Below, piece by piece: positions 18,658 through 27,654 of a DNA stretch of 54,277 bases. The notes beneath the pieces were generated by a model, which was not told the origin of the DNA, ran no database searches, and saw only the letters and a program-made list of their open reading frames with translations. Within the stretch, counting starts at the first letter, position 1. The number at the start of each line of letters is the position of its first letter. Source of the stretch: a bacterium (GTDB lineage: Bacteria; Bacillota; Clostridia; Lachnospirales; Lachnospiraceae); NCBI GenBank assembly GCA_030539165.1, contig JAUNSO010000018.1, forward strand, positions 1 to 54,277, read 5' to 3'. A program made the position numbers and the translations under genes.

Positions 18658-19560
18658 TTACTTAGCCTGCTGATAGATATCCTTTAATTCATCTACGCTG
18701 AAGGTATAAGCAGCGTTACAGAAGTGGCACTTGACCTCTATCTCTTTGCCGTCCTGTATCATTTCCTGAATGTCCTTCTTCCCGACGCTGATGATGGCCT
18801 TCTCTACCCGCTTCTTATCGCAGTTGCAGTGAAATCTTGCCGGAACACTGTCCAATATTTCGAGCTTTGCATCATCCAGTCCATCCAGCAGCTGTTCCAG
18901 GATCATCTCCGGTGTATTGCCTGCATCCAGCAATGCAGTCACGGATTTGACCTCTGAAAGTCTCTGTTCCAGTGCCGTAATGACGGTATCGTCAGCGAAC
19001 GGCATCAGCTGAATAATGAATCCACCTGCCTGTTTGACTGTATTGTCACGCTCCATCAGTACGCCTAAACCAACTGAGGAGGGCACCTGCTCTGATGTGG
19101 CAAAATAGTATGTCAGATCTTCAGCAATCTCGCTTGTCTGCAATACAGTCTGCCCATTATATGGCTCTTTCATGCCCATATCCTTAATGACACTGAGGAT
19201 GCCCTGTCCGACCGCGCCAGCCACATCCAGCTTGCCTTTGCTGTTTGCCGGCAGCATCACGACCGGCTCTATCGCGTATCCTTTGACATTGGCCTGTGCA
19301 TCTGCTGTAACGGTCAAACCTTTTACAGGTCCGCTGCCCTTAATCTGCAGTGTCAGGATGTCCTTCTCGCCCTTCAGCATCGTGCCCATCATGGCTCCGG
19401 CTGTCAGCAGTCTGCCGAGTGCCGCTGTCACTACAGGACTTGTATCATGTCTGCTCCTGGCTTCCTCCACCAGATTTCTTGTTGTTGCTGCAAACGCCCT
19501 GATCTGGCTGTTCGCCGCTGTTGCTCTTATAATATAATCTTCTCTGTAATCGCTCATCAT
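18658..19560 (-). CDS. hslO: Hsp33 redox-regulated chaperone
   Basis: A 300-residue Hsp33, a cytoplasmic holdase switched on by oxidation. The family start is YREDYIIRATAANSQIRAFAATTR; the zinc redox switch is at the C-terminus, CNC (in ARFHCNCDKKR) and CHFC about 30 residues later, complete. Two ATG codons lie side by side (19560 and 19557); either could be used, as the upstream AGGAA site is weak. It lies 35 bases after the methyltransferase gene in the same leftward series. Confidence 0.96.
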   Translation of the reverse strand: MMSDYREDYIIRATAANSQIRAFAATTRNLVEEARSRHDTSPVVTAALGRLLTAGAMMGTMLKGEKDILTLQIKGSGPVKGLTVTADAQANVKGYAIEPVVMLPANSKGKLDVAGAVGQGILSVIKDMGMKEPYNGQTVLQTSEIAEDLTYYFATSEQVPSSVGLGVLMERDNTVKQAGGFIIQLMPFADDTVITALEQRLSEVKSVTALLDAGNTPEMILEQLLDGLDDAKLEILDSVPARFHCNCDKKRVEKAIISVGKKDIQEMIQDGKEIEVKCHFCNAAYTFSVDELKDIYQQAK

Positions 19561-19595
19561 TTCCTATTCCCCATCTTATTCTATGCCAAACCTGC

Positions 19596-20351
19596 CTACT
19601 TTATATATTCACAGGCAATGATGTAGATTCGCTCGCTGTCTTCCCGAACCGGATTTCTGGTAAAGGCATCGTAAGCGGCAACAAACTCTAAATTTGCTTC
19701 TTGGAGCAGATTTTTGATTTCATCCAGCGAATATGCCCTTTGGTAATGTGTTTCTTCATATTTATGATAAATCTCGTGGATTTCTTCCTTGATAAACAGA
19801 GTCAAATCATACTCATTGATCCTGTCCTGTTCGTCGTAGAAATTCTCCCAGATAAAGCTTCCTTCGTCACGATTTTCGGCAAATACATTGTCGGCGAGTA
19901 TTTCCTGATACTTGTATTCTGTATTCAGATCGAAAATAAACAAACCACCGGGATCCAGATAATTGTTGACAAGCTTGAATACCTGCAGCAAATCTTCTTC
20001 CCCGGTGATATAATTCATACTGTCGCAGATACTGACTACTGCTGCAACTGTTCCATATAATTCAAATTCACGCATATCCTGAAGCAGATATAAAATGTCC
20101 TGGCCGGACTCTGCCTGGTGCTCTCTTGCAATTGCAAGCATTTCCTCAGCTGCATCCACTCCAATCATATCAAAGCCCTTACGAGCCATCAGCTCCGTAA
20201 ATTTTCCTGTCCCACAGCCCAGATCGAGTACGATACCATTCGTTATTTTATATTCACTAAGCAATGCCGCCACATACTCACACCACTCACCATATGGCAC
20301 ATCATCCATAAATAAATCATATACACTTGCAAATCCTGAATATGCATCCAT
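19596..20351 (-). CDS. class I SAM-dependent methyltransferase
   Basis: A 251-residue protein with the Rossmann-fold SAM site VLDLGCGTGKFTELMARKG (motif I, about residues 41-59), the acidic residue in FDMIGVDAAEEML, and motif YLLQDMREFEL. FDLNTEYKYQEI is typical of a clostridial YjiC/UbiE-like group with no firm substrate. The ATG overlaps the stop of the COG2426 gene by one base (TAATG), so the two are coupled. Substrate unknown; small molecule, tRNA or protein cannot be told apart from the sequence. Confidence 0.88.
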   Translation of the reverse strand: MDAYSGFASVYDLFMDDVPYGEWCEYVAALLSEYKITNGIVLDLGCGTGKFTELMARKGFDMIGVDAAEEMLAIAREHQAESGQDILYLLQDMREFELYGTVAAVVSICDSMNYITGEEDLLQVFKLVNNYLDPGGLFIFDLNTEYKYQEILADNVFAENRDEGSFIWENFYDEQDRINEYDLTLFIKEEIHEIYHKYEETHYQRAYSLDEIKNLLQEANLEFVAAYDAFTRNPVREDSERIYIIACEYIK

Positions 20352-20827
20352 TAGAGTATCGCCCCGATGGCTCCAAACAGTCCTGCACTTGCAAGGCCCA
20401 TGATAATGCCTGCCAGTAAGACACCGCCCAGCACAGCAAACACACTTGACTTAAAATCCATATCCAGAATACTGGCTGCCAATGTACCTGTCCACGCACC
20501 CGTACCCGGAAGAGGAATTCCTACAAACAACAGAAGTGCTATAAACAGTCCCTTTCCAGCCTTGGACTGCAGCTTCTGTCCGCCCTTTTCGCCCTTCTCC
20601 AGGCAAAATGTAAAGAACTTTCCTATAAACTTCTTATCTGCGCCCCACTCCAGTACTTTCCGGGCAAATAAATAAATAATCGGTACCGGAACCATATTGG
20701 CCAGCACTGCGATAATATAAGTCGGTACAATCGGAAGTCCCAGACCCACTCCAACCGGAATCGCTCCACGAAGTTCAATCAACGGAACCATAGAAATAAA
20801 CGCTACCCATAAATAATTCTTTAACAT
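20351..20827 (-). CDS. COG2426 (small multidrug export family) membrane protein
   Basis: A 158-residue membrane protein with four to five hydrophobic segments. The family blocks are ISMVPLIELRGAIPVGVGLGLP near the start and FVGIPLPGTGAWTGTLAA near residue 105; these two loops recall the re-entrant ELRG and PGTGAW motifs of the DedA-like fold. The family name comes from one Bacillus report of drug export; the real substrate is not established. It sits between hisC (17-base gap) and a methyltransferase (1-base overlap) in the leftward series. Confidence 0.85.
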   Translation of the reverse strand: MLKNYLWVAFISMVPLIELRGAIPVGVGLGLPIVPTYIIAVLANMVPVPIIYLFARKVLEWGADKKFIGKFFTFCLEKGEKGGQKLQSKAGKGLFIALLLFVGIPLPGTGAWTGTLAASILDMDFKSSVFAVLGGVLLAGIIMGLASAGLFGAIGAIL

Positions 20828-20844
20828 AATCTCCTATTACCTTT

Positions 20845-21906
20845 CTATTTATTCTCCAAGTATTTTTTAAGCACTTCCAGCAATCTGTCCATCTGCTCAT
20901 CTGTCCCGATGGAAATACGCAGGTAATTATTGATCCGCTCAGGCTTACTGAAATATCTCACCAGAATATCATGCTCACGAAGCATCTGAAACAGCTCCGA
21001 TGCAGGTACAGATCGATGAGAAACAAACACAAAGTTCGATTTGGAATCTCCGAGCGTAAAACCAAGCTCACGCAATAACGGTTTCACACGCTCTCTCGTC
21101 TTCACGGTATCTGTCACAATCTTATGCATATATGCAACATCCTGAATCGCTGCCGTGCCCAAACGAATAGCAGTTGTATTCATAGTGTAAGAATTAAAAG
21201 AAAATTTAACATCGTTCATATACCGGATCAGCTTCTTGTTTCCCATCGCAAATCCTATACGAAGCCCAGCCAGCGCCCATGCTTTGGAAAAGGTCTGTAC
21301 CACAAGCAGGTTCTCATATTTGTCAATTAACGAAACGGCGGATGCTGCCCCAAAATCAACATATGCTTCATCCACGATTACTACAGAGTCAGGATTGTGC
21401 CGAATAATATCCTCTATTTCAGCAAGATCTGCTTCTTCACCCGTAGGTGCATTCGGATTGGCAATGATCACACCGCCGTTTTCTCCAAAATAGTCCTCTT
21501 TGCGAAGCTTGAAATGCTCATCCAGAGCCTTTGTCACAAACGGGATACGGAACAGGTCTGCCCACACATCATAAAAAGAATATGTAATGTCCGGAAACAG
21601 AATCGGCTTCTTTCCATAGAAAAAGGTCAGAAATGCAATTGCAAGCACATCATCTGATCCGACTCCTGAAAACACCTGATCCGGCTGCAGATGATAATAC
21701 TCTGCCCATGCTTCATTCAGATCTGTCACCTTCGGATCTGGATACAGCCGCAGCTTTTCGATATCCATCTCCCTTGCCATCTGTACCACCTTCGGTGATG
21801 GCGGATATGGACATTCATTTGTATTTAACTTGATAATATCCGGATTCTTCGTCTGCTCACCGGGTGTATACGGTTCAACCCGGCGTATATTGTCTTCCCA
21901 ACTCAT
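20845..21906 (-). CDS. hisC: histidinol-phosphate aminotransferase
   Basis: A PLP enzyme (353 residues) converting imidazole-acetol phosphate to histidinol phosphate. Family motifs: IIKLNTNECPYPPSP near the start, SGVGSDDVLAIAF, ANPNAPTGEE, VIVDEAYVDFG, the PLP lysine in VVQTFSKAWALAGLRIGFA, and the terminal NNYLRISIGT. The start MSWEDNIRR at 21906 fits the family; the ATG at 21918 is only four bases from AGGAG. No other his genes are nearby, so this is a solitary copy that could also serve aromatic amino acids. Confidence 0.9.
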   Translation of the reverse strand: MSWEDNIRRVEPYTPGEQTKNPDIIKLNTNECPYPPSPKVVQMAREMDIEKLRLYPDPKVTDLNEAWAEYYHLQPDQVFSGVGSDDVLAIAFLTFFYGKKPILFPDITYSFYDVWADLFRIPFVTKALDEHFKLRKEDYFGENGGVIIANPNAPTGEEADLAEIEDIIRHNPDSVVIVDEAYVDFGAASAVSLIDKYENLLVVQTFSKAWALAGLRIGFAMGNKKLIRYMNDVKFSFNSYTMNTTAIRLGTAAIQDVAYMHKIVTDTVKTRERVKPLLRELGFTLGDSKSNFVFVSHRSVPASELFQMLREHDILVRYFSKPERINNYLRISIGTDEQMDRLLEVLKKYLENK

Positions 21907-21969
21907 GCCGTTAATCATCCTCTCCTGTCAATCGTTCTCCATCACTCAGGCACCCTATAAAAACAGAGC

Positions 21970-23157
21970 TTACTGCAGCCCGATTTCCTCAGCCAGTTCC
22001 TTGAACTTCGGCAGGGAATTTACGATCGTCTCATAGGAAACGCAGTATGCGATCCTTACAAATCCGGCACATCCAAAGGAAGATCCCGGAACGATCAGCA
22101 GATGATATTTCTTTGCTTTCTCACAGAATTCCTTTTCATCTGCAATCGGAGACTTCACAAAGAGATAGAACGCGCCCTCCGGCTTGATGCAGGAAAATCC
22201 AAGATCCTTTAATCCATTGTATAAGGTCTCACGGTTACGATCATAGTAAGCGACATCCGTCTTTTCATCTATGCACTTTGCAACGACCAGCTGGAACATG
22301 GACGGTGCATTGACATAGCCAAGGATACGATTTGCAACATTTGCTGCTCCCTGTACCATTTTATAGTCATCGATTTCACCCGGAATGACCAGATATCCGA
22401 TACGCTCTCCGGGCAGTGATAAAGATTTGCTGAAGGAATAACCTACAATTGTATTTTTATAGTATTTTGTCAGGTATGGAACAAATGCTCCGTCATAAAC
22501 AAGCTCTCTGTATGGCTCATCTGAAATCAGATAAATCTCTGTTCCATACTCCTGCTGCTTCTTTTCCAGAATGGCGGCCATCTTCTTGATGGTGTCCTCT
22601 GAATATACGACACCAGTCGGATTGTTCGGCGTATTGACAAGAACCGCCTTGGTCTTAGCCGTAATGGCCTGTTCAAATGCGGTAAGATCCGGCTGGAATG
22701 TTGTCGTATCCGGTGCGATTGCGATCAGCTTACCGTCATAGTTACGAACGTAGCTTCTGTATTCACCAAAGTACGGTGCAAATGTAATGACCTCATCTCC
22801 GGGATTGAGTAATGCACGGAAGATCACATTCAGTCCTCCGGCTGCTCCGACTGTCATAATGATATTTTCTGCAATAAAGTGGGTGTCAAATCTGCGGTTC
22901 AAAGAAGCGCAGATCGCCTCTCTGACATCCTCAAAGCCTGCATTGCTCATATACCCATGCAGCCTCTGACTGTCCTCATTCACCAGTTCCTTGATTGTTT
23001 CTGCCACTGCTGCAGGAGGTGCCACATTGGGATTTCCGAGGCTGAAATCATATACATTCTCTGCCCCGTAAATGGCGGCCATCTTCTGTCCTTCCTCAAA
23101 CATCGCCCTGATGACAGAACTGTTTTTCACTAAATCGACCATCTTCTCTGATATCAT
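21970..23157 (-). CDS. class I/II PLP-dependent aminotransferase
   Basis: A 395-residue fold type I aminotransferase. VYDFSLGNPNVAPPAAV, NTPNNPTGVVYSED, YLISDEPYRELVYDG and the PLP lysine in VGYSFSKSLSLPGERIGYLVIPGE are all present, as is the terminal arginine region GFVRIAYCVS. It belongs to the aspartate/aromatic-type group found in clostridia, but the sequence does not fix the substrate. AGAGGA precedes the ATG. It heads the leftward series hisC, COG2426, methyltransferase, hslO, nadE; the gap to hisC is about 60 bases. Confidence 0.88.
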   Translation of the reverse strand: MISEKMVDLVKNSSVIRAMFEEGQKMAAIYGAENVYDFSLGNPNVAPPAAVAETIKELVNEDSQRLHGYMSNAGFEDVREAICASLNRRFDTHFIAENIIMTVGAAGGLNVIFRALLNPGDEVITFAPYFGEYRSYVRNYDGKLIAIAPDTTTFQPDLTAFEQAITAKTKAVLVNTPNNPTGVVYSEDTIKKMAAILEKKQQEYGTEIYLISDEPYRELVYDGAFVPYLTKYYKNTIVGYSFSKSLSLPGERIGYLVIPGEIDDYKMVQGAANVANRILGYVNAPSMFQLVVAKCIDEKTDVAYYDRNRETLYNGLKDLGFSCIKPEGAFYLFVKSPIADEKEFCEKAKKYHLLIVPGSSFGCAGFVRIAYCVSYETIVNSLPKFKELAEEIGLQ

Positions 23158-23252
23158 TTCTATTTCCTCTTTTCATTTCATGACGATCATCCTGCTGTCT
23201 CACTGCGCTAACAATTTAAATTTGCAGTAATCGTCCGCCTTCTACTTAAAAT

Positions 23253-24302
23253 CTACTCACCGACTACCGGTGCATTCTGTACGCTGACAGAAGAATGACC
23301 GCTGCCCATAAAGACCTCTGCAATCGGAGAATCTGCCGGCAGTATCAATGTCTTGTTTCCGCTGCCCTGCATGCTTGTCTTAGCTGCATCCAAGGAACGT
23401 ACAAAGCTGTAAAACTCACTCTTGCTTGCATCATTGTATGCATCTGAGAGAATATTCATGTATTCTGCTTCGCCCTCTGCGATCAGCTGTTCTGCCTTCG
23501 CTTCGGCCTCTGACAGTTTGATGGATACCTCTTTGTCTGTTGTATTCTGGATAATCTTTGCCTCAGACTGACCCTCTGCGATATACTGTGCTGCAATATT
23601 TTCACGCTCAGAAATCATACGTGTATAAACAGCCTGCTTATTGTCATCCGGCAGATCCAGCTTCTTAACCTCTACCGCCATGATTTCGATACCGTACTGA
23701 TCATAAATGGTTCCGATATGATCCATGATTTCGTCTGTCAGGGATTTGATCTGAACGACCTCTTCCTTCTGTTCCAGTACCAGATCATTGGAGCCTGCTA
23801 CGACCTCGTCCTCCTGTAAAGTCACAGTCATCTTGCCGTCACGGCTCTTGATGACCTCATCCTGCTTCATGCTGGAAATGGTATTCTTCATGGCATTGTA
23901 TACCCATGTATCGATACGATTCTCCGCGTTGGATACAGAATAGCTCAGTGTCTGTGCAAATTTCAAGGGATCTGTGACTCTCCACAGTACATAGCTGTCT
24001 ATGATCATTGTCTTCTTATCCGATGTGATAACATCTGATGCAGGCAAATCGTACAGCAGTATTTCTTTTGGTACTGTATCAACTGACTCAATGAACGGAA
24101 TCTTGAATGAAATACCCGCCTGCGTTACGACACGTTCCACTCTTCCGAACTGTCGGATCAGCTTGTATTCATTTTCTTTACATACAATCACACTGGATAA
24201 TCCAATCCAAAGGATCACAACTGCGATCACCCAGCCAATCCAGCCAAATTTCTTCTTGCCATTCTGAGGTGTTCCGTCAGAATTAAATCTTTCTTCTGCC
24301 AT
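23253..24302 (-). CDS. hflC: HflC-like SPFH/stomatin membrane protein
   Basis: A 349-residue band-7 (SPFH) protein with one membrane helix at about residues 22-42, then the SPFH domain (ENEYKLIRQFGRVERVVTQAGISFKIPFIESV) and a long coiled stretch rich in Glu/Ala/Lys (ISERENIAAQYIAEGQSEA...). HflC and HflK form a cage around the FtsH protease in other bacteria. It overlaps hflK by one base at 24302, confirming the pair. The C-terminal 30 residues (SGNKTLILPADSPIAEVFMG) are typical. FtsH is not in the window. Confidence 0.9.
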   Translation of the reverse strand: MAEERFNSDGTPQNGKKKFGWIGWVIAVVILWIGLSSVIVCKENEYKLIRQFGRVERVVTQAGISFKIPFIESVDTVPKEILLYDLPASDVITSDKKTMIIDSYVLWRVTDPLKFAQTLSYSVSNAENRIDTWVYNAMKNTISSMKQDEVIKSRDGKMTVTLQEDEVVAGSNDLVLEQKEEVVQIKSLTDEIMDHIGTIYDQYGIEIMAVEVKKLDLPDDNKQAVYTRMISERENIAAQYIAEGQSEAKIIQNTTDKEVSIKLSEAEAKAEQLIAEGEAEYMNILSDAYNDASKSEFYSFVRSLDAAKTSMQGSGNKTLILPADSPIAEVFMGSGHSSVSVQNAPVVGE

Positions 24303-25327
24303 TATTCCTCACCTCCGTTTGTTTCATTCGCTGCGTTTGTGTTATTCTTTGCCGTAGCTGCTGTACTGCCCGTTTTGGCAGTATCATTATAAAAAGTATC
24401 TAACGGCAGAAGCTCCTGTACCGTACTGCCGTCTGAGCCCTGGATGACTACCTTCATGCCCGGAAGCACTTCCTCCATCGTTTCATAGAACATACGCTGT
24501 TTTGTCACTGCCGGATACTTCATATACTCTTCATACATGGAATTAAAACGTGCCACCTGACCCTTGGCCTCGTTGATACGGTTCTGCTTTTCAGCCTCTG
24601 CATCCTGCAGGATTTTATCTGCATTTGCATCCGCACTTGGAATCTGCTCATTTCTATATTTATTGGCATTATTCAGCGCGGTTTCCTTGCCCTGTTTTGC
24701 TGTTTCCACGGACTTAAATGCCGTGCTGACCTCTGTTGTCGGCGGCTCTGCATCCTGTATGGTAATATTCACGAGCTGGATACCGATATCCATCTTATCA
24801 AGCTTATCCAGTATCATCTGCTTGATATTTGCCTGGATTTCGTTTTTGCCGGTGGTCAGGACAGAATCAACATTATAGGAACCAATGGTCGTCCTGATAC
24901 AGTTCTGTGCCAGATTGTTCAAGATCAGAACCGGATCCTCCGAAGCATAAACTGCCTTGACCGGATCTATGATACGGTACTCAGCATAAAAATCGATCTT
25001 GATAAAATTATAATCAGATGTGATCATCATTGCCACATCTTCTCCTGTTGCCCCATCATAATTTGCTTCATAATTGCTGGTATATCCGATGGCAAAGCCT
25101 TGAATGGTCGTATTGACCTTCTGCACCGTCTGTACCAACGGAATCTTAAAATGCAGTCCAGGCTCTGTGACTGCCTTTGCCTGTCCAAATGTACACACAA
25201 CAGCCTGTTCTTCCTCGGCAATCGTGTAAAATGACCCGGATACCAGTATCAGCACGACAATCACTAACACGATCCACTTCGCGATGCTGCCGATCTTTCC
25301 GAGTGCATTTCTGAATTTCATTTCCAT
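24302..25327 (-). CDS. hflK: HflK-like SPFH/stomatin membrane protein
   Basis: A 341-residue partner of HflC, with a membrane helix at about residues 15-35, an SPFH domain (YTIAEEEQAVVCTFGQAKAVTEPGLHFKIP) and a coiled C-terminal half ending in a Thr/Ala/Asn-rich tail. The start at 25327 follows GGAGG by 11 bases; a GTG at 25363 is in frame but has no ribosome site. It begins shortly after the EAL protein gene ends, so the EAL protein, HflK and HflC may be co-transcribed. Function in membrane protein quality control is inferred from the family. Confidence 0.9.
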   Translation of the reverse strand: MEMKFRNALGKIGSIAKWIVLVIVVLILVSGSFYTIAEEEQAVVCTFGQAKAVTEPGLHFKIPLVQTVQKVNTTIQGFAIGYTSNYEANYDGATGEDVAMMITSDYNFIKIDFYAEYRIIDPVKAVYASEDPVLILNNLAQNCIRTTIGSYNVDSVLTTGKNEIQANIKQMILDKLDKMDIGIQLVNITIQDAEPPTTEVSTAFKSVETAKQGKETALNNANKYRNEQIPSADANADKILQDAEAEKQNRINEAKGQVARFNSMYEEYMKYPAVTKQRMFYETMEEVLPGMKVVIQGSDGSTVQELLPLDTFYNDTAKTGSTAATAKNNTNAANETNGGEE

Positions 25328-25384
25328 TCTCTCTTCTTCCTCCGCTTTTCCTTTGTGTTTCACAGATCACTCACTGCATTTGTC

Positions 25385-27100
25385 TCACTGTGCTCCCGGA
25401 TTCGCATACTTCACTCTCTGCAGACGTTCCTCAAACTCCTCCTTCGGCAGCGGCCTGTCAAATAAAAAGCCCTGCACCAGATTGCAGTTAATCTGTTTGA
25501 GAAAATTCACCTGTTCTACTGTCTCCACGCCCTCCATGATGACATTGATGTCCAGATCCTGCACCATGCGCACGATATTGGACACGATCACTCTTTCCCG
25601 CTCTGAGACTGCATCGGCCTCTAACAGGGATTTATCGATCTTGAGTACATCCACCGGAAGACTGGTCAACAGGCTCAATGACGATGAACCAGTACCGAAG
25701 TCATCCATCGAGCTGGCAATGCCGTAGCTCTTCAGGATGTCTACCGCCTGTGTCAGCAGCGTCGTATCCTCCATGTTTGCACTCTCTGTAAATTCTACCT
25801 CTATATATTTCGTAGGAACACGATATTTCTTGACCATCTGTACGATTTCATTTGCAAAGTTTTCATTTGCCAGATGTACCTTGGAGAAATTCACCGAAAT
25901 CGGAACCACATCCAGTCCCTCGTCCAGCCACTTTCTGATGGCCTGACACACACTGTTCAGAACAAAGAAATCCACATTGCAGATAAAACCGTTTCGCTCA
26001 AACAGCGGTATGAACTCCATCGGCGGGATGATTTCTCCATTATCGTTCCAGCGTACCAGTGCCTCAGCACCGCTGATGCAAAAGTCGTCCAGATTGATCT
26101 TTGGCTGATAATAAACTACAAACTCTCCTGCATCCAGAGCATCCTGCATTCTTGCCTCAATGTCCTTTTCCTTCAGAAAATGATTATGTATTTCTTCATT
26201 AAAATAAACGACATTGGACTGCTCGCCCTGTTTGGAAATCGAATATGCTGCCATGGCATACTCTAATGGCATCTGCACATTCTTATCTGATTCCTTGATA
26301 TGGTAAACACCAACAATAAAAGCAATACGCTGCTTGATGATCTCGCGGTTCATGGACAGATCCAGCTCTACATCTGACAGCATCTCGAGATACTTTTCCA
26401 GATTGCTCGTCCTGACGATCACGGCAAAGTTATCATTCACAAGTCTCGCCACCACCTGATCAGAGGACATCTCACCGGTCATCGTCTTCAGCTTGTCTGC
26501 GATCTGGATCATTGCCTGATTACCGATATCATAACCGTATTTCTGACTGATCAGCTTGAATTTGTAGGCACTCATATACAGCACAGTATACTTCTGGGCA
26601 ATGCCCTGTTCCATCAAGGAGCTGAGTGTCTGTGTAAAGCCTGTCAGGTTGACCAGACCCGTCAGCTCATCATGAGCAGCCGCCATCTTCGCCTCATACA
26701 GATACTTTGTACGACCCAGATACAGCAGCAGAAAACGCGCCATGTCGTCCATATTCCGTCTGTCACTGTCATCCCATACCACATCTGAATCCAGCTTCCA
26801 GAACTGAATCATGGTATCATTCTCATTGACAACAGAATGAACAAATTCGTAATCCGGTTCATTCAGCAGTCTTGTATCATATTTTTTGTAGGGGGTAAAT
26901 TCCTTGAGCAGGATATCCTCTCCATTAAATGCGACATGAATCTGTCCGATTCTCATCTCATCTGCTACGAAAGAAATCCCTTGGGGAAGAGCTGTTACAT
27001 CATCTGTCTTGTCATAGACCAACTCTAAAAAATCTCCAATGCGCCTGTCGAGCACCGGAGGTTTGACTCCCTCGCTTTTTACTTCCTGTTCACTCATCAT
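25385..27100 (-). CDS. EAL-domain c-di-GMP phosphodiesterase with degenerate GGDEF domain
   Basis: A 571-residue cytoplasmic protein with three parts. Residues 1-135 form an unassigned sensory-like region. Residues 140-300 form a GGDEF fold (DELTGLVNLTGF) in which the GGDEF box is replaced by LVNDNF at 220-225, so cyclase activity should be lost. Residues 315-571 are an EAL domain with YQPKI, EAL at 346-348, DDFGTG, KIDKSLL and EGVET all intact, which predicts an active phosphodiesterase. No membrane helix is seen. It is followed by hflK after about 57 bases and preceded by a small unknown gene. Confidence 0.9.
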   Translation of the reverse strand: MMSEQEVKSEGVKPPVLDRRIGDFLELVYDKTDDVTALPQGISFVADEMRIGQIHVAFNGEDILLKEFTPYKKYDTRLLNEPDYEFVHSVVNENDTMIQFWKLDSDVVWDDSDRRNMDDMARFLLLYLGRTKYLYEAKMAAAHDELTGLVNLTGFTQTLSSLMEQGIAQKYTVLYMSAYKFKLISQKYGYDIGNQAMIQIADKLKTMTGEMSSDQVVARLVNDNFAVIVRTSNLEKYLEMLSDVELDLSMNREIIKQRIAFIVGVYHIKESDKNVQMPLEYAMAAYSISKQGEQSNVVYFNEEIHNHFLKEKDIEARMQDALDAGEFVVYYQPKINLDDFCISGAEALVRWNDNGEIIPPMEFIPLFERNGFICNVDFFVLNSVCQAIRKWLDEGLDVVPISVNFSKVHLANENFANEIVQMVKKYRVPTKYIEVEFTESANMEDTTLLTQAVDILKSYGIASSMDDFGTGSSSLSLLTSLPVDVLKIDKSLLEADAVSERERVIVSNIVRMVQDLDINVIMEGVETVEQVNFLKQINCNLVQGFLFDRPLPKEEFEERLQRVKYANPGAQ

Positions 27101-27141
27101 TTTATCCTTTGCCTGTGTTCTCTTTTATATAATCAGAAATT

Positions 27142-27588
27142 CTATGTACGTTCAAAAAATAGCTTTAATTTGCGCAGAATGGCGAGAAAAATGCCCGCAT
27201 CCACTGCATCTACCCAGGAAGAAGACCTGCGCATGCCTTCCATTACATATTTGCTGAGAATGCCGACCAGTTCCTGGATGTCCGTCAGTCTGGCATTTTC
27301 GATCAATCTGAGCTCATCCTCATGAGAACGAATATGATTACGAGTATACACATATGGATAATTCTTGTCCATGAATACCGTACTCTTTGCCAACTTCACA
27401 AACTCCAGCAGTGTCGAATCATAGGTTGTCACCGGCATTGACTTCATCCCCGGCTCTCCTTCATAGATTCCTGACACATCTGCGCCCTTCTTTGCCTCAA
27501 ACCATGTCAGATATGGTATCAGACGCTTTGCATCTGTACTGTATTTGTCAATAATTGCCTGTTTTGTACTTATATCCTGTTCTGACAT
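27142..27588 (-). CDS. hypothetical protein (DUF6508-like)
   Basis: A 148-residue soluble protein starting MSEQDISTKQAIIDKYS; GAGG lies 6 bases before this ATG, which is preferred over the one at 27600. Visible features are IPYLTWFEAKKGADVSGIYEGEPG, MPVTTYDSTLLEFVKLAKSTVFMDKNYPYVYTR and a helical end. It resembles the DUF6508 family as I remember it, but the match is from memory. No catalytic motif stands out. It lies about 40 bases before the EAL protein gene and may share its transcript. Confidence 0.6.
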   Translation of the reverse strand: MSEQDISTKQAIIDKYSTDAKRLIPYLTWFEAKKGADVSGIYEGEPGMKSMPVTTYDSTLLEFVKLAKSTVFMDKNYPYVYTRNHIRSHEDELRLIENARLTDIQELVGILSKYVMEGMRRSSSWVDAVDAGIFLAILRKLKLFFERT

Positions 27589-27654
27589 ATGGAGCCTCAT
27601 TTCTTGTCAAAAAAATAGCTATCCGTTTCTGATTTAGTATATTATAATAGATGC

